Below are positions 41,618 to 50,862 of a stretch of 64,000 bases of DNA, piece by piece. Below the pieces are notes generated by a model. That model did no database searches and had not been told where the DNA came from. It saw nothing but the letters and a program-made list of their open reading frames with translations. How positions within the stretch are numbered: the first letter of the stretch is position 1; every line of letters begins with the position of its first letter. The DNA comes from Gammaproteobacteria bacterium (GTDB lineage Bacteria > Pseudomonadota > Gammaproteobacteria > Pseudomonadales > Pseudomonadaceae), in the NCBI GenBank assembly GCA_012728415.1, contig JAAYFD010000022.1:55459-119458 (forward strand). Direction: 5' to 3'. The position numbers were made by a program, and so were the translations under genes.

Positions 41618-42439
41618 CTAGCCGCTCCCCAGCTCGCAGGACAATTCTGCCGAGCGGTTAGCGGCAGCCTGCAGGGCGCGCTCGACCATCGGGCGGAAAC
41701 CGTCTGCCTCGAAGCTGCGGATGGCCGCATCGGTCGTGCCTTGCGGAGAGGTAACCTGTGCACGGAGGCTGGCAACATCCACATCGCTTTGGCAGGCCAT
41801 GTGCGCGGCTCCCAGAGCGGTCTGGCAAGCCAGCCTGGCGGCGGTGGCGGTATCCAGCCCGAGGCGGACGCCGGCATCGGTCATGGCCTCGATCAGCAAG
41901 AAAAAATAGGCCGGGCCACTGCCGGAAACTGCAGTAACGGCATCCAGCAGCTGTTCTTCGGCTACCCAGACACTGCTACCGACAGCGTTCATAACGGCAG
42001 TTGCCTGCTGACGCTGGGTGTCGCTGACCTGAGCAGCTGCATAGAGCCCGCTAATGCCTTGCTGCAGCAGAGCAGGCGTGTTGGGCATGCAGCGTACTAC
42101 CGGCAGGTGCCCTAGCCATTGCTGCAAGCTGGCACAGCTGATGCCGGCCGCGATGGAGATTATAAGCTGGCCGGGCTGAAGTGCCGGTGCCAGTGCCAGA
42201 CATACGTCACGCATAATTTGCGGTTTGACCGCCAGCAGTATGATATCTGCCCTGGTGCAGGCAGTTGCGTTATCGGCATGCACATGGATGCCAAAATCGT
42301 CGGTCAGTTGCTGGCGTCTCTGGCTGGACGGTTCGCTGGCGTGGATATTGCCAGATGGCATGCCCTGGGCCAGCAGGCCGCCGATCAGGCTGGCGGCCAT
42401 GTTGCCGGCCCCGATAAATGCAATACGCAAATTGTTCAT
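41618..42439 (-). CDS. proC: Pyrroline-5-carboxylate reductase
   Basis: 273 residues. AFIGAGNMAASLIGG is the NADPH-binding loop, and AVSGSGPAYFFLLIEAMTDAG the substrate region. Last step of proline synthesis. Between it and yggT, 217 bp hold no gene, but there is an 11-bp perfect inverted repeat (GCCCCAGATGT at 41501 and ACATCTGGGGC at 41589). Confidence 0.96.
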   Translation of the reverse strand: MNNLRIAFIGAGNMAASLIGGLLAQGMPSGNIHASEPSSQRRQQLTDDFGIHVHADNATACTRADIILLAVKPQIMRDVCLALAPALQPGQLIISIAAGISCASLQQWLGHLPVVRCMPNTPALLQQGISGLYAAAQVSDTQRQQATAVMNAVGSSVWVAEEQLLDAVTAVSGSGPAYFFLLIEAMTDAGVRLGLDTATAARLACQTALGAAHMACQSDVDVASLRAQVTSPQGTTDAAIRSFEADGFRPMVERALQAAANRSAELSCELGSG

Positions 42440-42504
42440 GAGTAATCCATTGTCTGGTGTGGAAAAGTGTTTCGCAAAAGGATGCAGTGTCCTGCCGGGC
42501 GCAG

Positions 42505-43191
42505 CTAGGGCCGCGCGCCAAAAATTGCCGTACCTATGCGTACCCAGGTTGCGCCTTCAGCCACGGCAGCTTCCAGATCGCCGCTCATGCCCATCGACAG
42601 GGTATCCATTGGGTGTTGCAACAGTTCGTTGACGTGTTCCAGCAGCTGTCTGGCTTGCGCAAAAGCTGCATGTTGCTCCCTGATGTTGTCGCTGGGCTGC
42701 GGAATGACCATGAGTCCGCGCAAGCACACATTGTCCAGTTTCTCTACGGCCAGGGCCAGCTCTGGCAGCTCCCCAGGCGTGCAACCGGACTTGCTGGCCT
42801 CGCCACTGATGTTCACCTGCAGGCAGATGTTCAGTGCGTTGCGCCCGGGCGGGCGCTGATCAGACAGGCGCCGGGCGGTGCGCAGCCGGTCTACAGAGTG
42901 TACCCAGTCGAAGTGTTCTGCTACCGCACGGGTCTTGTTGGACTGGATATGGCCCAAAAAATGCCAAGTCAGTGGCAAATGTGACAACTGCGCTTGTTTT
43001 TCAAGGGCTTCTTGTAGATAGTTTTCACCCAGATCATGTAGCCCAGCGTGCCAGGCCTCTTCGATGGCCCTGGCCGGCTGTGTTTTGCTGACAGCCAGCA
43101 GGCCCACCTGTTCTGGAGAGCGTCCACATGCCAGCGCCGCAGCGGCAATACGGTTGCGAACGAGGCTGATATTCTCTGTTATGGTAGACAT
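42505..43191 (-). CDS. yggS: YggS/PLPHP family PLP homeostasis protein
   Basis: 228 residues. VGLLAVSKTQPA carries the PLP Lys, HFLGHIQSNK is highly conserved, and MSGDLEAAVAEGATWVRIGTAIFG ends the barrel. It balances PLP supply rather than catalysing a known reaction. Divergent from pilT as in other pseudomonads. Confidence 0.95.
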   Translation of the reverse strand: MSTITENISLVRNRIAAAALACGRSPEQVGLLAVSKTQPARAIEEAWHAGLHDLGENYLQEALEKQAQLSHLPLTWHFLGHIQSNKTRAVAEHFDWVHSVDRLRTARRLSDQRPPGRNALNICLQVNISGEASKSGCTPGELPELALAVEKLDNVCLRGLMVIPQPSDNIREQHAAFAQARQLLEHVNELLQHPMDTLSMGMSGDLEAAVAEGATWVRIGTAIFGARP

Positions 43192-43264
43192 TACTTGTCC
43201 CGTTGGTTGTAATGACGGCGGCTGCTTATGTTAACTGCTTGTGCATCATATTTGGGGGGGAACC

Positions 43265-44299
43265 ATGGATATTACCGAATTACTGGCGTTCAGCGCCAAG
43301 CAGGGGGCGTCCGACCTGCATCTCTCTGCCGGCTTGCCACCGATGATTCGTGTCGATGGCGACATTCGTCGCATCAATGTGCCGCCGCTGGATCACAAGG
43401 GTGTACACACCATGGTGTATGACATCATGAATGACAAGCAGCGCAAGGATTTTGAAGAATTTCTGGAAACCGACTTCTCGTTCGAGGTTCCAGGCATTGC
43501 CCGCTTCCGGGTCAACGCCTTCAACCAAAACCGCGGTGCTGGTGCTGTGTTCCGGACCATTCCCTCCAAGGTGTTAACGCTTGAAGACCTGCAGCTGGGA
43601 GAGGTGTTTCGCCGTATTGCTGATGTGCCACGCGGACTGGTCCTGGTCACGGGGCCGACCGGCTCGGGCAAATCGACCACGTTGGCAGCCTTGATCGATT
43701 ACCTGAACAGTACGCGCTACCAGCACATTCTGACCATTGAAGATCCGATTGAATTCGTCCACGAGTCGAAAAAAAGCCTGATCAACCAGCGAGAGGTGCA
43801 CCGTGACACTCTGGGCTTCAGTGAAGCACTACGCTCTGCCCTGCGTGAGGATCCTGACGTGATCCTGGTGGGTGAGCTGCGGGATCTGGAAACCATCCGT
43901 CTGGCGCTGACCGCGGCAGAAACCGGGCACCTGGTGTTTGGTACCCTGCATACCACGTCAGCCGCGAAGACCATTGACCGTGTTGTTGACGTCTTCCCGG
44001 CTGAAGAGAAGTCCATGGTGCGTTCTATGCTTTCCGAGTCATTGCAGGCGGTGGTGTCGCAGACACTAATGAAGAAAGTTGGCGGCGGACGGATTGCCGC
44101 ACATGAGATCATGCTGGGCACCCCGGCCATCCGCAACCTGATTCGTGAAGACAAGGTGGCACAGATGTACTCGGCGATCCAGACCGGCGGCAGCATCGGC
44201 ATGCAGACTCTGGACAGCTGCCTGAGCAAGCTGCTCAGCAGTGGCAAGATCACCCGCGACAGCGCGCGGGAAAAAGCCAAAAGCCCGGAAAACTTCTAA
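43265..44299 (+). CDS. pilT: Type IV pilus retraction ATPase PilT
   Basis: 344 residues from MDITELLAFSAKQGASDLHLS, with GGGGGG upstream; this is the P. aeruginosa PilT length. Walker A GPTGSGKSTT, Asp box, Walker B VILVGELRD and the AIRNLIRE motif of PilT are all present. Powers pilus retraction and twitching. Followed by pilU. Confidence 0.97.
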   Translation: MDITELLAFSAKQGASDLHLSAGLPPMIRVDGDIRRINVPPLDHKGVHTMVYDIMNDKQRKDFEEFLETDFSFEVPGIARFRVNAFNQNRGAGAVFRTIPSKVLTLEDLQLGEVFRRIADVPRGLVLVTGPTGSGKSTTLAALIDYLNSTRYQHILTIEDPIEFVHESKKSLINQREVHRDTLGFSEALRSALREDPDVILVGELRDLETIRLALTAAETGHLVFGTLHTTSAAKTIDRVVDVFPAEEKSMVRSMLSESLQAVVSQTLMKKVGGGRIAAHEIMLGTPAIRNLIREDKVAQMYSAIQTGGSIGMQTLDSCLSKLLSSGKITRDSAREKAKSPENF

Positions 44300-44329
44300 C
44301 CCAGCCCAAAACAAACAAAGGACACGGAT

Positions 44330-45484
44330 ATGGAACTGGAAAAACTGCTGCGCCTGATGGTTGAAAAGGGAGGCTCTGACCTGTTCATCACGGCAGGCGT
44401 TGCGCCGTCCATCAAGATCCACGGCAAGGTCATGCCGGTTGGCCGTACGCCGCTGTCACCCGAGGCGACCCGCGAACTGGTTCTGGGTTCGATGAACGAG
44501 CAGCAGCGCCGCGAATTTGCCGAGACCCTGGAGTGTAACTTTGCCATTAGTGCGCGTGGTATCGGCCGCTTCCGGGTCAGTGCCTTTTATCAGCGTAACC
44601 TGGTTGGCATGGTGTTGCGGCGCATTGAAACAAGAATTCCGACAGTCGACGAGCTCAGGCTGCCGGAAGTCGTTAAACAGATAGCCATGGCCAAGCGTGG
44701 TTTGGTGCTCTTTGTCGGGGCTACAGGAACGGGCAAGTCAACTTCTTTGGCAGCAATGATCGGCCATCGTAACGAGAACAGCACTGGCCATATTGTTTCG
44801 ATTGAAGACCCGGTTGAGTTCATCCATCAGCATAAGGGGTGCATTGTCACCCAGCGTGAAGTCGGTATCGATACCGAATCCTTTGAGGTGGCACTGAAAA
44901 ATACATTGCGCCAGGCACCGGACGTGATCCTGATTGGTGAAGTGCGCACGCGTGAGACCATGGATTACGCGGTCACTTTTGCCGAAACCGGGCACCTGTG
45001 CCTGGCCACCCTGCACGCCAACAATGCCAACCAGGCACTCGACCGGATTATCAACTTTTTCCCGCCTGACCGGCACCAGCAAATTTGGCTCGACCTGTCA
45101 TTGAACTTGCGTGCGATTATTGCCCAGCAGCTTATCCCGACTGTGGATGGCAAAGGTCGCCGCGCGGTGATTGAAGTGATGCTGAACACACCGCTGGTTG
45201 CCGACCTGATCCGCAAGGGAGCGGTAGAAGAAATTAAGCCACTGATGACCCGCTCTACCGATCTTGGCATGCAAACATTTGATCAGGCGTTGTATGAACT
45301 TTATCAGGAAGGTGCCATCAGTTACGAAAATGCGCTGGCTTACGCCGACTCGGCCAACGACTTGCGCCTGATGATCAAGCTGGGGCCGGAAATTAACCAA
45401 GACAAGCTGGGCAAGGCGGCACAAAACCTGTCGCTGGAAATTTCTGACGAGCCTGGCGGAATCACCAACTTCAAGCTGGAGTAA
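44330..45484 (+). CDS. pilU: PilT-dependent retraction ATPase PilU
   Basis: 384 residues. Walker A GATGTGKSTS and VILIGEVRTRETMDYAVTFAETGHLC, with the longer C-terminus of PilU rather than PilT. It assists PilT under load. It starts 30 bp after pilT, so co-transcription is expected. Confidence 0.95.
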   Translation: MELEKLLRLMVEKGGSDLFITAGVAPSIKIHGKVMPVGRTPLSPEATRELVLGSMNEQQRREFAETLECNFAISARGIGRFRVSAFYQRNLVGMVLRRIETRIPTVDELRLPEVVKQIAMAKRGLVLFVGATGTGKSTSLAAMIGHRNENSTGHIVSIEDPVEFIHQHKGCIVTQREVGIDTESFEVALKNTLRQAPDVILIGEVRTRETMDYAVTFAETGHLCLATLHANNANQALDRIINFFPPDRHQQIWLDLSLNLRAIIAQQLIPTVDGKGRRAVIEVMLNTPLVADLIRKGAVEEIKPLMTRSTDLGMQTFDQALYELYQEGAISYENALAYADSANDLRLMIKLGPEINQDKLGKAAQNLSLEISDEPGGITNFKLE

Positions 45485-45493
45485 TGCAAGCAT

Positions 45494-46177
45494 ATGTCGA
45501 AGCAAATCAGGGTATGGGACTTGCCACTGCGCCTTTTTCATTGGCTGCTGGTGGTTGCGGTGGCTGTTGCGATTTTTAGCGGTTTGAAAGGACGCATGGG
45601 CCTGCATGAGCAAGCAGGTTTGGCTGTGGTGACGTTACTGGCCTTTCGGCTGGCCTGGCTGTTTTTGGGTTCAACCTATGCCCGCATAGGTGCGCTGCTC
45701 TGCGCCTTGCCAAAAATCCCCGATTATTTGCGTGGCCACTGGCGTAATCCCGGGCATAATCCGTTGGGTGTGCTGTCGATGGCTGCCATGTTGTTGTTGC
45801 TTGGCTGGCAAGCGGTGAGCGGGCTGTTTACCAATGATGACAGCATCTTTACTGGTCCGCTGTACCGCTTGATCAGCAAGGCCGACAGTTTGTGGTTGAC
45901 GGGGCTGCACCGGCAGACTTTTTGGTTGCTGGTTGGGCTCATAGGGCTGCATGTGGCGACTGTGCTGTTCTATTGGCTGGTAAAAAAGAACAACCTGATC
46001 AAGCCGATGGTTACTGGCAAAACCGAACAGCTGAACGAGACGTACAAGCCGGCCACCGGCGGCCGCTGGCTGGCGTTTGTTCTTTCCTGCCTGTTTGCTG
46101 CCGGTGCTTTTTATGTGGCCCAGGGCAGCTGGGTGCCCAAGCCGCCGCCACCGCCTGCTACGGCGTTGCCGTTTTAG
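45494..46177 (+). CDS. Cytochrome b561-family diheme b-type membrane protein
   Basis: 227 residues with four or five helices. RVWDLPLRLFHWLLV, GLHEQAGLAVV and GLHRQTFWLLVGLIGLHV give the four haem His. A C-terminal tail with a last helix and PKPPPPPA follows. It resembles CybH / b-type electron-transfer subunits that serve a periplasmic c-type cytochrome; a cytochrome c'-type gene lies convergent 450 bp downstream, a common pairing. It is 9 bp after pilU, which may be chance read-through. Confidence 0.82.
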   Translation: MSKQIRVWDLPLRLFHWLLVVAVAVAIFSGLKGRMGLHEQAGLAVVTLLAFRLAWLFLGSTYARIGALLCALPKIPDYLRGHWRNPGHNPLGVLSMAAMLLLLGWQAVSGLFTNDDSIFTGPLYRLISKADSLWLTGLHRQTFWLLVGLIGLHVATVLFYWLVKKNNLIKPMVTGKTEQLNETYKPATGGRWLAFVLSCLFAAGAFYVAQGSWVPKPPPPPATALPF

Positions 46178-46200
46178 GTGTGGTTGTTTTGTAGTTTTCT

Positions 46201-46225
46201 GCTGTGCTGTGCTGTGCTGTGCTGT
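46201..46225 (+). repeat. Pentanucleotide tandem repeat (GCTGT)5
   Basis: Five exact GCTGT units, 24 bp after the cytochrome b stop codon and just before the palindromic element. Not inside a coding frame, so any slippage would only affect the 3' untranslated region. Confidence 0.9.
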
Positions 46226-46231
46226 GGCGGC

Positions 46232-46322
46232 GGGGCGGGTGAGGCGCTCCGTTAGTCTACGCTGGTTCGGTCCGGCCAGCCGGCCCAAACCGCGAAGGCC
46301 TGACTCCGGCCTCACCCGCCCC
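46232..46322 (+). repeat. Palindromic element, copy A (91 bp)
   Basis: Ends GGGGCGGGTGAGGC and GCCTCACCCGCCCC are perfect inverted repeats. The arms continue inward (GGTTCGGTCCGGC and GCCGGCCCAAACC) to a tiny loop, so the whole unit folds as one long hairpin. Three more copies lie at 48862, 49037 and 50457 in the same orientation. No coding capacity. Confidence 0.85.
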
Positions 46323-46474
46323 GCCTGTTCAAACTCTGAGGAATCCGCAGCTGGGTTTATACCTGTCGAACGCTGAATAAGTACGCCCGCGAACTGGGGT
46401 GATCATGTGGAGTCAATGGGCTGCTGTGATGCTGAGTGTGGCGACTCGATTGTTCAGCACCTCCCTATGGTGTC

Positions 46475-46506
46475 ATTCTGCGCGAAGCGAAGCGGAGTCG
46501 CAGAAT
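46475..46506. repeat. Short ATTCTGCG inverted repeat
   Basis: ATTCTGCG-CGAAGCGAAGCGGAGT-CGCAGAAT. This CATTCTGCG...CGCAGAAT pattern with a GAAGCGAAGC core resembles a dispersed repeat seen in many proteobacterial genomes (from memory). One copy here. Confidence 0.6.
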
Positions 46507-46578
46507 CCATGGAAAAGAAAATTAAGAATGCGCTGAATGATGCTGGCAAGGCAGTAGCAATGTGTTGCGCCAGACATA

Positions 46579-46611
46579 AAAAAGCCGGCATCCAATGGAT
46601 GCCGGCTTTTT
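46579..46611. terminator. Bidirectional terminator before the cytochrome c' gene end
   Basis: AAAAAGCCGGCATCC-AAT-GGATGCCGGCTTTTT, perfect 15-bp stem. It ends the cytochrome c' transcript (minus) and anything arriving from the plus side. Confidence 0.9.
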
Positions 46612-46629
46612 GTAGCGCAAGACTGAAAA

Positions 46630-47094
46630 TCAGTCCATGCGGAACTTGTCGTGACAGCCTTTGCAGCTTTCACCAGTAGCTGCGAAAGCCTTGGCTACTG
46701 CTGCCTTGTCGCCGGTTTCAGCAGCGGCGGCCAGCTCGGTGGCGGCGGTGTGGAAAGCCATGCCGACCTCGGTGACACCTTCAATGTCAGTGAACATTTC
46801 AGGCTTGACGCGGGTTTTGGTGTTGCCCACATCTTGTTCAGTGCCGGGAATGAACAGCGCACCCATGCCTGAGTTGGCGGTGGCTGCGATGCTGTTGGCG
46901 GCAGCCTGAACCTGCTGTGCGTTCCACTCCATGTCGCCATCAATGGCCATGGCCTTGATTTTGGCCATGTTCCAGGCCATGAACTTGTAGCCAGCCTGGC
47001 GGAATTCGATGGCTTCCTCGGCGTCCATGGCAAAAGCGTTCAGGCTGGTAGCCAGAACAATGGCAGACAGGCTGCCCAGTACGGTTTTTTTCAT
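46630..47094 (-). CDS. Cytochrome c' / c556 family protein
   Basis: 154 residues from MKKTVLGSLSAIVLATSLNAFA, a clear signal peptide; GGGAG lies 7 nt upstream. Four-helix-bundle type with the haem site near the C-terminus, ESCKGCHDKFRMD. Periplasmic. Such proteins often partner b561-type membrane cytochromes, and one lies convergent at 45494-46177. Roles in NO binding or electron transfer are possible. Confidence 0.9.
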   Translation of the reverse strand: MKKTVLGSLSAIVLATSLNAFAMDAEEAIEFRQAGYKFMAWNMAKIKAMAIDGDMEWNAQQVQAAANSIAATANSGMGALFIPGTEQDVGNTKTRVKPEMFTDIEGVTEVGMAFHTAATELAAAAETGDKAAVAKAFAATGESCKGCHDKFRMD

Positions 47095-47745
47095 ATTAGT
47101 CTCCCAGGTTGAAGTATGTTTGCTGCGGCTGACATGAAACAGTGGCAGCCGGGCATCCAGCAGACGATTTGCCAGCCTGCTTGGGCTTTTTTTGATTCGT
47201 CCAAAGCGCAAGCAGCTGTCAGCCAGTTTGCAGGCTTCCGTATGGAGTGCAGAAAGGCTGTTGGGTTCCATGCTGTAGCTGCTTCAGCTGCCGCAAATAG
47301 TGGTTATCCAGGCCTGCTGCAGGCAGGTCGCAAGCAAGATGGTTTCGTATTATATAGATGAAAGCTGCCAAGGTATATCTATAGACGGGAAATCACCGGT
47401 TGTCGGAAAAAATCTTTGCCCCTTGCGATACAGCTCAATTGAGCGTACTTTATGCGTCCTTGTCGGCATGGACTGAGTTTGCAGCCTGCCGATATTGTCT
47501 TAAGTGCGCAGGTAATTGGTACTGTCGACTGCCAGAAGCATGGCACGTCTAAGTCTGTGAACAAGATTTTTTGAATGTAAACAAATCGTCCATTATGAAC
47601 GATTGCCCAGACGCAGCTGGCGTCTGTGCAGGATGTTACAGTCACAAAAGCTTGTTTTGGTTAAAACATTGCTTTGCCCGAAACGGGCAGATTATTGTCC
47701 GCCTCCGGTGGCGGCCCATACAGACTGAATACAGGAGCTGTGCGC
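47095..47745. other. 651-bp intergenic region with structured leader of the polyamine transporter
   Basis: No gene recognised. The left part must hold the cytochrome c' promoter; an A/T-rich inverted repeat (TATAGAT at 47353, ATCTATA at 47377) may belong to it. The right 165 bp carry five successive hairpins (47584-47714), described separately. Confidence 0.5.
47584..47714 (+). promoter_or_regulatory. Multi-hairpin leader upstream of spuD-like gene
   Basis: Five short stems in order: AATCGT/ACGATT (47584-47604), CAGACGC/GCGTCTG (47608-47626), TGTTTT/AAAACA (47653-47668), GCCCG/CGGGC (47676-47688), CCGCC/GGCGG (47699-47714). The ribosome-binding site AGGAG (47732) follows 18 bp after the last. 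I recognise no known riboswitch class. It may be a polyamine- or Crc/Hfq-responsive leader, or simply a structured 5' UTR. Confidence 0.4.
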
Positions 47746-48843
47746 GTGAAAAAGCGTTTTCTTTCCTTTGCTGCCATTTCACTGGCAATTACCATGACCA
47801 CTCAGGCGCAGGGCGCTGGCGAGCGCACGCTGCATGTGTATCATTGGTCAGACTACGTCGCCCCAGACACCATCAGCAACTTTGAAAAACAAAGTGGCAT
47901 CAAGGTAGTGTTTGATGTTTACGACACTAACGAAGTGCTGGAAGCCAAGCTGCTCTCCGGTCGCTCCGGCTATGACATCGTAGTGCCGTCCAACCCCTTT
48001 CTGGCCAAGCAAATCAAGGCGGGTGTGTATCAGAAGCTGGATCGCAGCCAGTTGCCGCAGTGGGATAACCTAAACAAGGATTTGCTGAAAACCCTGGAAG
48101 TCAGCGATCCGGGCAACCAGTACTCGATTCCATACATGTGGGGCTCGATTGGTATTGGTTATAACCCAGCCAAGGTCAAAGCGGCGCTGGGTGTAGAGGC
48201 GGTGGATAGCTGGGAGATGATTTTCAATCCGGAAAAAATCAGCAAGCTGGCCGAGTGTGGTGTGGCTTTGCTGGATTCTCCGACCGAGATGATTCCAGCA
48301 GCCATGCATTACCTGGGCTTGCCGCCGGAAAGCGAAGATGCAGGGCATATCAGGCAGGCTGAAGAGCTGCTGCTGAAGGTGCGTCCGTACATTACCTATT
48401 TCCATTCGTCCAAATACATCTCGGACCTGGCCAATGGCAATATCTGCGTAGCGGTTGGTTACTCCGGTGATATCTACCAGAGCAAGGCGCGTGCCGAAGA
48501 GGGTACCGGCAAGGTGAGGGTTGAGTATCAGATCCCGCAAGAGGGCGCCGGTACTTTCTTTGATATGGTGGGCATTCCGGCTGACGCGAAGAATGTCAAA
48601 GAGGCCCATGAATTCATTAATTACCTGCTGCAGCCGCAGGTGATGGCGGATCTGACCAACTATTTGCAGTTCCCCAACGCCAACAGCGCGGCAACGCCAC
48701 TGGTGGACGAGGAATATCGCAATGATCCGGGCATCTATCCGAGTGACGAGATGCTGAAAAAACTGTATGCCTTTCCGGACTTGTCAGCCAAGGGGCAGCG
48801 CGCCATGACCCGTAGCTGGACCAAGATCAAATCTGGCAAGTAG
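47746..48843 (+). CDS. spuD: Polyamine ABC transporter periplasmic binding protein 1 (SpuD/PotF-like)
   Basis: 365 residues from GTG 47746 ([24 protein letters not shown], signal peptide); AGGAG lies 8 nt upstream, and the track's ATG is 24 codons early. [13 protein letters not shown] and [17 protein letters not shown] match the polyamine-contacting parts of Pot[10 protein letters not shown] has Tyr where E. coli PotF has Trp (GWAGDVW). The C-terminus [10 protein letters not shown] is typical. First gene of a SpuDEFGH-type operon. Putrescine versus spermidine preference cannot be assigned. Confidence 0.92.
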   Translation: MKKRFLSFAAISLAITMTTQAQGAGERTLHVYHWSDYVAPDTISNFEKQSGIKVVFDVYDTNEVLEAKLLSGRSGYDIVVPSNPFLAKQIKAGVYQKLDRSQLPQWDNLNKDLLKTLEVSDPGNQYSIPYMWGSIGIGYNPAKVKAALGVEAVDSWEMIFNPEKISKLAECGVALLDSPTEMIPAAMHYLGLPPESEDAGHIRQAEELLLKVRPYITYFHSSKYISDLANGNICVAVGYSGDIYQSKARAEEGTGKVRVEYQIPQEGAGTFFDMVGIPADAKNVKEAHEFINYLLQPQVMADLTNYLQFPNANSAATPLVDEEYRNDPGIYPSDEMLKKLYAFPDLSAKGQRAMTRSWTKIKSGK

Positions 48844-48861
48844 TTTTGCTCTGCGGCGGCT

Positions 48862-48952
48862 GGGCCGGGTGGGGCGCTGCGTCAGTCTGCGCTGGTTCGG
48901 TCCGGCAGGCCGGCCCAAACCGCTAAGGCCTGACTCCGGCCCCGTCCGGCCC
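48862..48952 (+). repeat. Palindromic element, copy B (91 bp)
   Basis: Starts 19 bp after the spuD stop. Ends GGGCCGGGTGGGGC and GCCCCGTCCGGCCC pair with two G.T contacts, which are allowed wobble pairs in plus-strand RNA. Same internal arms as copy A. Confidence 0.85.
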
Positions 48953-49036
48953 GAATCTGCCTTGAGCGGGCGGGGAGGGTTTGGCCCGGCGTTACCGGGC
49001 TGCTGTCGCGGTGTGGGGTTTTGCTCTGTGGCGGCT

Positions 49037-49128
49037 GGGCCGGGTGGGGCGCTGCGTCCGGCTGACGCTGGTTCGGTCCGGCAGGCCGGCCCAAACCGCT
49101 AAGGCCTGACTCCGGCCCCGTCCGGCCC
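49037..49128 (+). repeat. Palindromic element, copy C (92 bp)
   Basis: Second unit of the tandem duplication. Same end sequences as copy B. The inner arm GCGTCCGGCTGACGC differs and has its own GCGTC/GACGC complementarity. Confidence 0.85.
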
Positions 49129-49248
49129 GAATCTGCCTTGAGCGGGCGGGGAGGGTTTGGCCCGGCGTTACCGGGCTGCTGTCGCGGTGTTGGGTTGAGC
49201 GTAGCGGAAGGTTTTACCTGTAGGTACGACTCGTACAGGTTTTGGTAA

Positions 49249-50436
<1,188 letters not shown>

Positions 50437-50456
50437 TTTTTTGCTCGGCGGCGGCT

Positions 50457-50548
50457 GGGCCGGGTGGGGCGCTGCGTCAGGCTGACGCTGGTTCGGTCCG
50501 GCAAACCGGCCCAAACCGCTAAGGCCTGACTCCGGCCCCACCCGGCCC
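50457..50548 (+). repeat. Palindromic element, copy D (92 bp)
   Basis: Starts 21 bp after the spuE stop. Ends GGGCCGGGTGGGGC and GCCCCACCCGGCCC are perfectly complementary. The loop is CCGGCAAACCGG. Confidence 0.85.
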
Positions 50549-50639
50549 AAAGTCTGCCTTGTGCGGGTGGGGAGAAGGCTCGGCAAAGCCGCCCCTTATC
50601 CCCCCAGAAAAGGGTTGCGACCCACGCAGAGCTTGCGAG

Positions 50640-50793
50640 GCGGACGGGGTGGCTGGATGTAAAGCCTATGCGGCCATGGATGGCCGCATGGAGCCTACAG
50701 GGCAGTTTTTTGCTCCTGCAAAAACTGCATTTCCGCCATCCATGGCAGTCAGATGTACTTGCGGCGTCTTTACAATCCAGCTACCCCGTCCGT
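50640..50793. repeat. MITE-like element with about 25-bp inverted ends
   Basis: GCGGACGGGGTGGCTGGATGTAAAG at the left and its imperfect complement CTTTACAATCCAGCTACCCCGTCCGT at the right. Between them are GCGGCCATGGATGGCCGC and a GCAGTTTTT...AAAAACTGC hairpin. No ORF. It looks like a non-autonomous insertion or a large folded repeat; I see no target-site duplication. Confidence 0.6.
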
Positions 50794-50862
50794 CTAAACA
50801 CCACACAAACCACCAACAGCAACCCGTAAAAAGCAACCCCCTCCAACATAAAGGAGACATAA

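Larger units (their letters stand above)
46178..46629. other. 452-bp gap holding four different repeat or terminator structures
   Basis: No gene seen. In order: a (GCTGT)5 run (46201-46225), the first copy of the 91-bp palindromic element (46232-46322), an ATTCTGCG inverted repeat (46475-46506), and a bidirectional terminator (46579-46611). Confidence 0.7.
48844..49194 (+). repeat. Tandem duplication of a 175-bp unit
   Basis: Unit 1 starts TTTTGCTCTGCGGCGGC at 48844, and unit 2 starts TTTTGCTCTGTGGCGGC at 49019. They are nearly identical through GTTACCGGGCTGCTGTCGCGGTGT. Differences cluster at the inner stem (GCGTCAGTCTGCGCTGG versus GCGTCCGGCTGACGCTGG). Confidence 0.9.
50437..50862. other. 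426-bp gap between spuE and the ATPase gene, with palindromic and MITE-like elements
   Basis: It holds palindromic copy D (50457-50548), a 154-bp unit with inverted ends (50640-50793), and the strong AAGGAG site before the ATPase start. No gene seen. Confidence 0.7.

Noticed and set aside
48844-49194. CRISPR array
   Set aside because: Only two long near-identical units with no short repeats and unique spacers, and no cas genes in the window.
50640-50793. Insertion sequence
   Set aside because: Inverted ends are present, but the unit is 154 bp with no transposase ORF and no visible target duplication; kept only as MITE-like.
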